Assembly: GCA_965215315.1 (NCBI GenBank)
Contig: CBDCDB010000008.1
Span: 3,658,001 to 3,722,000, forward strand
Length of the DNA: 64,000 nucleotides
Source: Truepera sp965215315
Lineage (GTDB): Bacteria; Deinococcota; Deinococci; Deinococcales; Trueperaceae
Reading direction: 5' to 3'
This document shows, one piece after another, positions 31,191-39,027 of this stretch. Positions within the stretch are counted from its first letter, which is position 1, and every line of letters starts with the position of its first letter. The notes under the pieces are model-generated. The model was given only the letters and a program-made list of their open reading frames with translations. It did no database searches and was not told where the DNA came from. The position numbers and the translations under genes were made by a program.

Positions 31191-33779
31191 TCAGCGTGAA
31201 CTTTCTTCGGCGCTAAGTTCAACTAAAATCTGCTTAACTAAGTTTGCTCTTGCTTGAGCGTTGTTTTTTTCAAACAGCTCTAACGCTTCACGGAGATAAT
31301 TTTCCGCCTTTTGATGTTGTTTCGCATCTATGTACATCTCTCCTAGTTCGTGTAAAGCAATAGCACGCCAAAGCTGGTTGTCTCGAGAGATAGCTATATC
31401 AAGGGCTTGTAGCCTTAATGTAACAGCTTCTTCAAAATCTCCTAGCTTTCGCTTGGCTTCACCTAAATTTAATAGCCCGTAGAATGACATATGGTCTGCT
31501 TGATTGGCCCCAAGTACCTGCCTAAGTTTAGTTGCTAATTCGACAGTTTCTTGGCTAAACCGCTCCATCGCTTTCCAGTTTTTTTCTGACCAAGCAACGT
31601 GACTGCGATGTTGCAATATGACGCCTATTACGAAATCGTCGTCTGCTTGTCTAGCAATTTGGTAAGCGCGTTCAAAATCCTGATTGGACGATTGTCCGAG
31701 GTGATGACGTGCAACCCCACAGACACTTGTCAAAATAGCCTCCCGTGACGGATTGCGAATGAGCCTTGCCAACCTTGCTCCTTCCATATATGCTTTTAGC
31801 GCCTTGTCGTATTGGTGGTAAAGATTTCGGTAGGTGTCTCCCAACTTTCCCGCAAGGTAATGTGCCTGCTCGAGCATCCCCAACTCTTTGGCCCAAGAGA
31901 GGGCTACCTCTAAAAGTTTTAAGGAACGCGGCGAATGCCCACGCGCTGAAAAATAAGCATCCCCGATCACAAGTTGCGCCATCACCTCGACCAAAACTTC
32001 ACGCTGGCTTTGGTCTCGAGCGGTTTCCAACGCCCCCACGATGTTGGGCATCTCCGCGCCTAAAATCTCGAAAGCGCGGGCATTTTCCGAAACGAAGGTT
32101 TGACAGGCCCGCAACACGCTCCCGGCACGGAGCGTGCCGTTATGGCGCGCGAAGCTGTACGACAAATCGTGCAAGAGGTAGCGCACCACGTCGCTGCCGG
32201 GGGTCGTGCGGCGTTCGGCGAGGGCTTGGGTTTGGAGTTCATTCAGGGCAGTTTCGGTCTCGTCGGGGGTGCGGCGGAGGCAGAGAGCGAGAAAGTCAGG
32301 GGTGACGGCGCTCGAGCCCAGCGCCCCGACCGCTAAAAAGGCGTCATAGGCGGCGTCTGAGAGGGTCTCCAAGCTGGCAGCTAAGAGGGCGCTGATGCTT
32401 TCTCTCTCCTCGTCGCGCCAGCTTTTAGGCGCGTGCAGCGTGTGCGGTGCGCCAGCAAGCCGCGCCAGCACGTTTTGCGGTGTCGCGCCGCCCCGGAGCT
32501 GGGTTCCGGCAAGTCGCAGCGCAAACGGGTGGTCGCTCAGGACGTGGCAGAGTTCGTCGGCGCTCGCTTCCGGTAGGGTGGTTTCGGCGGTGGCGTCTAA
32601 GAGTTTGCGGGCGTCATGCCGTTCCAACCCACCGAGTTCGACTCGAGAAAATCCGGGCAGGCGTTGTCTCGAGGTCGCTAAAACCGGCAAGCCTTCGGAT
32701 AGTGCAGTGCAGAGCGACCCGACTGCTTGAACGTTCCACACGTCGTCAATGATCAGCAGCGCCGTCCGGCTCAGGGCGGCGGTCAATTCTTTCGGGTCGC
32801 CGCCGGAGACGCCCAACGCTTGCCGCGCCGCGTCAAACAGTTCAGCTTCGCTGCTCCGGCCCGCGTGGAGCCACAGCACCTGAACGTCATCTGGGCCGGT
32901 CTCTAGAGTGTGGGTGGCAAATTCGACAGCCAGTGCGGTTTTACCGACGCCACCGAACCCGTGCAGTACCGTGGGGCTTCGCTTGACTTCAGCCTCGAGT
33001 CCTTCTAACACTGACCCTCGCCCAATCAGTTCCGCCGCGCGCCCCGGCACGGTGTCGCCGTGATGAAAGAGCGTGCCCTGCGCGACTGCACCTTCTGAAC
33101 CGATCAGCTCCGCACGGAGTTTGAGCGTCTCGGGTGCGGGTTCTCCGCCAAGTTCGCCCAACGCGACAGTCAGCTTCACAAATGCCTCGCGTATGCCTTC
33201 GGCGTCGCCGCTTTCGTGTTCCAAACGCATCAACAGCCGGTAGGCGGGTTCATGGGTGGGCTCGAGCCCGATCAGTTTGAGCGTCGTTTGCTTTGCCCTC
33301 GAGAGCTGCCCTTCATCCCGAAAGTGTTGAGCAACGCCCCAGAGTGCCCGACCGACCAGCTCGGCGGTCTCTTGCCGCGCTTCTCCTAGCCACTCATCGA
33401 AAGAGGGTGTCGGTGTTTTGAGGCCGTGAAGCAGCACAAGGTCGTCGCCTTCTAAAAGGGGCAGTGCATCGTCAAACTGGGTGTTCTCGACGGCGTTTCG
33501 CAGCGTTTCAACGTCGCTCGTTGCCGTCACGCGGACGGGTTCGTCGTCGTGTAGCCACGTTTCGGCCCCCGGTTGCTGCCGGAGTTTGTAGAGCGCGGTG
33601 CGTAGGTTGGCGCTTTTCCCCGGCCCCCACAAGAGTTCGGCGAGGTCGTCGCGGGGCGTCGCGCCGGTCAGGGCGAGGTACGCCACGAGCGCACAGTGGC
33701 GAGGTTGCAGCGTGATAGATTGTCCCTGCCAATGGATGGTAGGGACACCTAAAAGGGTCAGCTCGAGCGTGCCTTGCAC
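31191..33779 (-). CDS. AfsR/SARP-like regulator: BTAD, NB-ARC and TPR domains
   Basis: 862 residues. An OmpR-type winged helix (residues ~5-85, LTLLGVPTIHWQGQSITLQP) and bacterial transcriptional activation domain (~95-235) precede an NB-ARC NTPase with P-loop HGFGGVGKTALAVEFA (~275), Walker B TALLIIDDVWN and ATSRQRLPG. Helical WHD and TPR repeats fill the rest (for example ALHELGEMYIDAKQHQKAEN near 815). This is a STAND-type signal switch that would bind DNA and oligomerize on ligand. It probably acts on promoters nearby, perhaps its own or the subtilase gene. Confidence 0.9.
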   Translation of the reverse strand: MQGTLELTLLGVPTIHWQGQSITLQPRHCALVAYLALTGATPRDDLAELLWGPGKSANLRTALYKLRQQPGAETWLHDDEPVRVTATSDVETLRNAVENTQFDDALPLLEGDDLVLLHGLKTPTPSFDEWLGEARQETAELVGRALWGVAQHFRDEGQLSRAKQTTLKLIGLEPTHEPAYRLLMRLEHESGDAEGIREAFVKLTVALGELGGEPAPETLKLRAELIGSEGAVAQGTLFHHGDTVPGRAAELIGRGSVLEGLEAEVKRSPTVLHGFGGVGKTALAVEFATHTLETGPDDVQVLWLHAGRSSEAELFDAARQALGVSGGDPKELTAALSRTALLIIDDVWNVQAVGSLCTALSEGLPVLATSRQRLPGFSRVELGGLERHDARKLLDATAETTLPEASADELCHVLSDHPFALRLAGTQLRGGATPQNVLARLAGAPHTLHAPKSWRDEERESISALLAASLETLSDAAYDAFLAVGALGSSAVTPDFLALCLRRTPDETETALNELQTQALAERRTTPGSDVVRYLLHDLSYSFARHNGTLRAGSVLRACQTFVSENARAFEILGAEMPNIVGALETARDQSQREVLVEVMAQLVIGDAYFSARGHSPRSLKLLEVALSWAKELGMLEQAHYLAGKLGDTYRNLYHQYDKALKAYMEGARLARLIRNPSREAILTSVCGVARHHLGQSSNQDFERAYQIARQADDDFVIGVILQHRSHVAWSEKNWKAMERFSQETVELATKLRQVLGANQADHMSFYGLLNLGEAKRKLGDFEEAVTLRLQALDIAISRDNQLWRAIALHELGEMYIDAKQHQKAENYLREALELFEKNNAQARANLVKQILVELSAEESSR

Positions 33780-33867
33780 ACCCCATTATCATGGAAATAT
33801 CACATTTGTCTAGGCTTGGCGGTCTGTGCCGGAGAATTTACGGTCGAAGTCAGGCGGCAAAAATAAA

Positions 33868-33890
33868 ACCCCGGTTTCTCTGCCGGGATT
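33868..33890 (-). terminator. Intrinsic terminator of the small exported peptide gene
   Basis: On the minus strand TCCCGGCAGAGAAACCGGGG is followed by TTTTATTTTT, about 20 nt past the stop at 33910. Confidence 0.8.
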
Positions 33891-33909
33891 TTCGCTGTGT
33901 TGCTGACGG

Positions 33910-34050
33910 CTAAGTGCCTCTTGCACGACTCCCATCCATAGTTTGTCCTGAAGTGGGTGCGGTTAAAGAGCCTCGAGCGTTTGACCCTGCAAACGCACTC
34001 CCCAACGTCCCCAATGCCAAAACGATTAAACACACACGAACAGTTTTCAT
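33910..34050 (-). CDS. 46-residue exported peptide, unknown function
   Basis: The ATG at 34050 has GGAGGAT 4 nt upstream. The product starts MKTVRVCLIVLALGTLG with cleavage expected after SAFA (about residue 21), leaving a mature peptide of about 25 residues (GSNARGSLTAPTSGQTMDGS, then RARGT). A terminator follows immediately, so this is a monocistronic small gene. The mature sequence is Gly/Ser/Arg-rich and has no Cys. I do not recognize it. Confidence 0.6.
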   Translation of the reverse strand: MKTVRVCLIVLALGTLGSAFAGSNARGSLTAPTSGQTMDGSRARGT

Positions 34051-34207
34051 AGCTATCCTCCTATGGGTCAAGCTCGAGAAAACGTAGGGGCAGGGTGTCA
34101 GCTTGGGGAGCGTATAGCACGAATGCGCCCGTAGATGAGAGTTTGGGTTTGTCGTTTGTGCATATCTGCACGCTACCAACTCTGAACGTGTTGTATCAGC
34201 ATTTGCA

Positions 34208-34296
34208 TAAGCGATTGACACCAGTATCATCCCAGAACGTGCGTGCTAGACTGGAAAAATTCTACGTAACGTGTTTCTGACCAGATGATACCTGCT
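34208..34296 (-). repeat. Dispersed ~95-bp repeat (copy 4)
   Basis: On the minus strand AGCAGGTATCATCTGGTCAG begins at 34296, TCTAGCACGCAC at 34250 (offset 46 nt), then GGGATGATACTGGTGTCAAT and CGCTTA. The first and last blocks pair (GTATCATC with GATGATAC), giving a hairpin closing an ~50-nt loop. It lies between the small peptide gene and the epimerase gene; GCATTTGCA just outside it (34199-34207) equals the IS630-A terminus. Confidence 0.65.
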
Positions 34297-34302
34297 ATAT
34301 TT

Positions 34303-35289
34303 CTAGGGACGTACCGACAGCTGAGCCGCGATGATGTCGTCCATGAGCCGGTCGAGCTGGACGTCTACAATCTGACGGGCCGGGTCTGCGTCGAACCAGG
34401 TCATGATTTCCTCAGCGCCACGGGCAAAGGGGATTGTAGCGACGTAACCGGGTACGGTGCGTTTGAGTTTGCTGTTATCGAACACCATGCTGTGCGCTTT
34501 GTCGCCTAACAACCCCGCGCCCCAGCTTGCGTCATACGCGGCGATGACCTCCGAGGGGACGTGAACGAGCTGGGCTGTGGTGCCCGCTGCCTGGGCGACC
34601 GTTTCAAAAATCTGGTTCCAGGTCAGCACTTCATCAGCGGTAATCTGAAAGGCTTCACCGAGGGTGTGAGGATTGCCCAAAAGACCCACAAAACCTTTTG
34701 CAAAGTCGTGGTGGTGGGTCAGCACCCAGAGTGAGGTGCCGTCGCCATGAACGATAACGGATTTGCCCTGCCGCATCCGGTTGACAACCGTGTAGCCGCC
34801 GTCCATCGGCAGGAGCGTCCGGTCGTAGGTGTGTGATGGTCTGACAATCGTTGCGGGGAAACCCTCGTCGCGGTAGGCCCGCACGAGCCGCTCTTCGCAA
34901 GCTATCTTGTCGCGTGAATACTGCCAAAAGGGGTTGCTGAGCGGGGTGGACTCGAGCACCGGCAAACTCAGCGGCGGCGTCTGGTACGCCGAGGCCGAGC
35001 TGATAAAGATGTACTGCCGGGTTCGGTTCTTAAACAGTTCCAGGTCAGTCTCGATGTGTTCAGGCGTAAAGGCTACCCAGTTCACCACGGCGTCGAAGGT
35101 CAAATCGCCGAGTGCTGCTGTTGCCGAAGCGGGGTCGCGGATGTCGCTTTCTATGACGTGGGCACCTTCGGGAATGGGCCTCGAGCTGTGCCCCCGGTTT
35201 AGCAGATACAGCTCTATCCCGCGCGCTAAAGCCAGTTGCGAACAGGCAGAACTGATGATGCCGGTGCCACCGATAAACAAGACTTTCAT
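34303..35289 (-). CDS. NAD-dependent epimerase/dehydratase
   Basis: 328 residues, extended SDR. The N-terminal Rossmann motif is FIGGTGIISSA (residues 5-15), and the YxxxK pair lies in WQYSRDKIACE near residue 125. The Ser partner is in FISSASAYQ. Substrates are usually nucleotide sugars, but NAD-dependent reductases of the same family are common. No glycan biosynthesis genes are nearby. Confidence 0.85.
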   Translation of the reverse strand: MKVLFIGGTGIISSACSQLALARGIELYLLNRGHSSRPIPEGAHVIESDIRDPASATAALGDLTFDAVVNWVAFTPEHIETDLELFKNRTRQYIFISSASAYQTPPLSLPVLESTPLSNPFWQYSRDKIACEERLVRAYRDEGFPATIVRPSHTYDRTLLPMDGGYTVVNRMRQGKSVIVHGDGTSLWVLTHHHDFAKGFVGLLGNPHTLGEAFQITADEVLTWNQIFETVAQAAGTTAQLVHVPSEVIAAYDASWGAGLLGDKAHSMVFDNSKLKRTVPGYVATIPFARGAEEIMTWFDADPARQIVDVQLDRLMDDIIAAQLSVRP

Positions 35290-35894
35290 GGGCTGACTAC
35301 GCTGGTTTTAGGGTTGTGCATAAAATCTCCATCGCTGGGAAACGCCGTATTTAGTGCTGTATTCGTTACTTTACACTAAAGAAAGTGCTGCCGGGCGGAC
35401 GCCGATAAGCTTGTTGGGGCAAATGTAGGCAGGATTTTGTCGTGAGGTAAGCGGTGAGTACCCAGTGACGAGGTTGCTGCGCCGGAAGGTGTTCGTGTGA
35501 GCGGACGGTAGCCGAGGGTCGGCTCGAGCCCTTTTTGCACACTCCATCACCAAATTGCCCTGTTTGTCTAGGTTTTTGTTTAGGTTTAAGCGACTTTGCC
35601 TGTGCATACCCGTATCAATCTGGTCGTTCATAGATAAAAAATACTCGAGCTTCCGACCGTGTTCATCCGGTCAAGGTGCCCGTGACGTGCGCCTTGTAAC
35701 TCTCTAATCTCTTTGCCGCCACAGTTGACGTTGAGTTCACGCCCTCAGGCGCAAGCTTTGCCCATCACAAGGAGGTGAAAGTCGGAGGAGCGAATGAGGT
35801 TAAGAACGGGTCTATCAAAGGCCGCAACAGGCAACACTTAAGCAGGATTCACCTCTAGTCGGCGTTAGAGAACGCCTTAAGAAAAGACATCACC
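35290..35894. other. 605-bp intergenic region
   Basis: I see no convincing gene here. A frame at 35371-35631 on the minus strand has no family features or clear ribosome-binding site. AAGGAGGTG near 35770 and a second GGAGGAG near 35785 precede a 15-codon frame starting at 35794, which may be a leader or chance. The lipoprotein gene starts at 35895. Confidence 0.4.
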
Positions 35895-37150
35895 ATGAAA
35901 CGAGTTTTACTCTTCGCAGGGCTTCTAGCGCTCGCCGCTTGCGCCCAGACCCCCGCGCCGGACGCGGCTGATTCAGCAAACCTCAGCCCGCAAACGTTCA
36001 GCACTTCCAGTTCCGACTACGCCCAAGCTCTGGCAAAACACGCCGGAGGGGTCTACGTGGTTGGTAATACCAACGGCAACCTTCACGGCACACACCAAGG
36101 AGGGGGCGACGCATTCATCCGCAAATACAATAGAGACGGGCCGGTCATCTGGGGTAAACAGTTCGGCACCCCCGCTTACGACTCCGCTGAAGGTGTTGCC
36201 GGAGACAGTAGCAACAACGCCTACGTCGTTGGAACGACCTACGGCAGCCTCGCCGGGTCGCGGGGTAACAGCGACGTTTTCGTCCGCAAATATACCTCTG
36301 GCGGCTCCGTTTCGTGGACAAAACAGTTCGGTACCTCCGGGTACGACTACGTAGGTGACGTCGTGGCCTACGGTACAAATGTGGTCTATGTGGTCGGCAC
36401 GACCCTAGGCAATCTTGCGGGTAGCAAGTGCAACCTCGACGCCTTTATTCGCAAGTACACAGCTTCAGGTGGCGTCGCCTGGACAAAGCAGTTTGGCACT
36501 TCTGCTAAAGACCTCGCCAGTGACGTTGCAGTTGACGGCAGCGGCAACGCCTATGTGGTGGGGTACACCTACGGTTCGCTTTCAGGGAGTAACGGCGGCG
36601 GCGCAGACATCTTTATCCACAAATACAACACGAATGGCAGCGTCGGCTGGACGAAGCAGCTCAACTACAGCAACGCGGCTTACGGCAACGCGGTCGCTGT
36701 CTCCGGAAGCAGCGTCTATCTGGTCGGCGGCTTTGATTACAGCAATTCGCCCGACGCCGACGTGCGGGTCGTCAAACTCACGACGTCGGGTTCGGTCAAG
36801 TGGGACAGGGGTTTCGGGCCGACCGGCAGTGACTACGTCAACGACGTAACTGCCGACAGTAGCGGGGTGATCTTTTCGGGGTACACCTACACTTCCATTT
36901 GCTGGAACCAATCAAGGAAGCGGTGACGGGTACGTCTATAAGTTCGATGCGAGTGGGAACTACCGCTGGGCCAAACAGCTCGGTACGAGCGCGTTTGACG
37001 CGGCGCAGGCGGTCTTGTTGCGCGGCAGTGAGGTTTACGGCAGCGGGGTATACCTATGGCGTGCTGGGAAGCTCGAGCAGTGGTAACGCAGACGCGTTCT
37101 TGAGGCGGTTGACGAGCGGTTCGGGAAGTACGGTCTGGACGGATCAGTAA
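35895..37150 (+). pseudogene. SBBP beta-propeller lipoprotein, two frameshifts
   Basis: The signal peptide and lipobox (LLALAAC, Cys near residue 17) are followed by about six repeats of ~60 residues, each with DAFIRKY, GxVxWTKQFGT and NxAYVVGxTxGxLxG signatures typical of SBBP beta-propeller repeats. The frame breaks near 36890 (TYTSICW), continues in another frame as GSGDGYVYKFDASGNYRWAK, and breaks again near 37045 before GYTYGVLGSSSSGNADAF and a stop at 37150. Restored length is about 415 residues. The repeats are probably extracellular binding or structural modules. Confidence 0.8.
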
Positions 37151-37413
37151 ACTTTAGCAAAGTTCAGGTTTTGGTCGCGCATTGGGGCTGCTTACCCCGG
37201 TGCGCGGCTGTGTTGCCCCGCCTAGTTTGCCAGACCCGGCTTAAACTAAAGTCTTCTGTGTTTTGGCGACTCGCGGTCTATATCTGATATTGCTACGTCG
37301 GACGGCTCGAGCCTCAGACTTGAAACCCCTTTTTAACCACCCTGCTCTAAGCTTCGGCTAACCCGGAAGTTACGCGCCACTAGGCCGAACCGCCGGGTTA
37401 AAAGGAGCCTGCC

Positions 37414-37836
37414 ATGAAGAGCACCCCGAGCCATCAATCTGCCGTTATCGTAGCCGAAACTGAGTCCTCGGCTATCTTGCCCCGCGTTATCGGCGCACTG
37501 CTGATGTTGGGCATCGCCGTAATTCACTACCTCGATCTGGGCGATAAGCTGACAGAAGTACCTTATATCGGCTATCTGTACCTCGCGCTGATTGCTGGTT
37601 CAATCGTGGCGGCTGGGCTGCTTTTTTACCGTCCGCGTACCGGCTGGACGCTCGGCGGCACGCTGGCGCTGCTGACCTTTATCGCCTACTGCGTCAACCG
37701 CACCGTCGGAATGCCCAATGCGATGGACGATATCGGCAACTGGGGCGAACCACTCGGGGTTGCGTCATTGGTTGTCGAAGGACTGATGGTTGTCCTGAGC
37801 GCGGTGATGCTGAGCCGACGCGCTAGAGGAGCATGA
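37414..37836 (+). CDS. Four-helix membrane protein, unknown function
   Basis: 140 residues with AAGGAG upstream of the ATG. Hydrophobic segments lie around residues 25-45, 52-72, 78-98 and 108-130. No charged catalytic pattern or known family is apparent. Expression is probably independent: the upstream gene is decayed and an IS630 follows. Confidence 0.65.
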   Translation: MKSTPSHQSAVIVAETESSAILPRVIGALLMLGIAVIHYLDLGDKLTEVPYIGYLYLALIAGSIVAAGLLFYRPRTGWTLGGTLALLTFIAYCVNRTVGMPNAMDDIGNWGEPLGVASLVVEGLMVVLSAVMLSRRARGA

Positions 37837-37901
37837 ATCGTCGTGAAGTAGTAGAGGTTGGGGCTCGACTCTCGCTGTCAACATGCGGACAGATATACGT
37901 A

Positions 37902-38880
37902 GCATTTGCATCAATCATAGCCACAGTGATTAAAGCAGTTCTGAACCTCTTGCGGTGAGACGGTAGCAATAGCTTTAGCGATAGCGTTGATGAGGTCGGC
38001 GACAAGAGTTGCGCGGGCTTTTCTAAGAAAGGCTTTGACTTTAGAGAAGACGAGTTCGATGGGATTAAAGTCGGGTGAGTAGGTTGGGAGGTAGCCAAGG
38101 TAGCAGCCTGCACCTTCAACGAGTCGCCTGACGTTTTTGTTGTGGTGAATGGTGAAGTTATCCATAAACACCACTTGTCCAGGGTTTAGCGTGGGGACGA
38201 GTACCTCACGCAAGTAGGTGAGAAACGCCGTAGTATCTACAGCACCGGGATGAATCAGGCAACGTTCAGGGTCGAGTCCTTGTGGGGTAATTGCAGCGAT
38301 TAAGCTGAGCTTGCCTTCTCTGCGTCTGGGGGCGTCATCGACTGCACGGGTTCCTTTAGCTGAGCGGGCGTAGGTGCGGGTCAGTCCCAACCACGCCCCG
38401 CTTTCATCTAGAAACACAAAGTCTTCGGCCTCGAGCCGGGTGACTTCGGCTAACCACTGTTCGCGAGCAGCTTCGTCCCGTTCTTTGGCGTAGAGACGCT
38501 TTTTTTACGCGTGATACCCAGTCGTTTGCAATACAAGTTCACCGTCGAAAAGGCGAGGTTGACGCTCTGTTCCTCGGCAAACCGTTCAGCATGTTCTATC
38601 AGCGTCTCATCGCTATGCGCCTCGAGCTGCCGCTTAAACGCCTGCACCTGTTCCGGGGTTAGCTTGCGGGTGCGGCCTGGTGAGGTTCTTGCTTTGAGTT
38701 CGCCTTGCCCAGCGCGTGCTAGGTAACGATAAACCGTCGCTCGGTCTATTTTGAAACGTCTTGCTACTTCTACCTTAGCAAGCCCTTCTTCCTCAACTGC
38801 TATTACGATTCTCGTTCTTAAGTCTTCCGAGTACGCTCGCATTCCTTACTATCGTGTGTCGTAACCTATTTTGCAAATGC
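37902..38880 (-). mobile_element. IS630-A copy (979 bp, minus orientation)
   Basis: Terminal inverted repeats GCATTTGCA and TGCAAATGC, flanked by TA at 37900-37901 and 38881-38882. I find one base difference from the plus-orientation copy at 46808-47786 in the parts compared (near 37982), so both are recent. Confidence 0.93.
37911..38842 (-). CDS. IS630-A transposase (two frames joined by -1 frameshift)
   Basis: The first frame (38842 to 38450, 130 residues) holds the helix-turn-helix (MRAYSEDLRTRIVIAVEEEG) and the second (to 37911) the DDE domain (VFLDESGAWLG, FMDNFTIHHNK, DFNPIELVFSK). They overlap at a run of seven T (38500-38506), i.e. A AAA AAG in coding sense, where a -1 slip joins them into about 310 residues. 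All catalytic residues are present, so the element is probably active. Confidence 0.88.
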
Positions 38881-39027
38881 TAACGGAAGTACCTTAACCA
38901 AGTCGTAACGCCGAGCAGCTAGACAGTTAAAAGTAGCCAGTCAAAAAGAGACGGGACAATGAATGTCCCGTTTTACTTTAGGTTGACAAAAGAACCCGCC
39001 TTTTGGACTCGGTACGCTCAGTGTGGG

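Noticed and set aside
35371..35631. 86-residue minus-strand ORF in the 605-bp gap
   Set aside because: No family features, no convincing ribosome-binding site, and composition like non-coding sequence.
37911..38842. IS630-A transposase as a frameshifted pseudogene
   Set aside because: Both near-identical recent copies keep the same split at an A7 slippery run, and all catalytic residues are intact, so programmed frameshifting is more likely.
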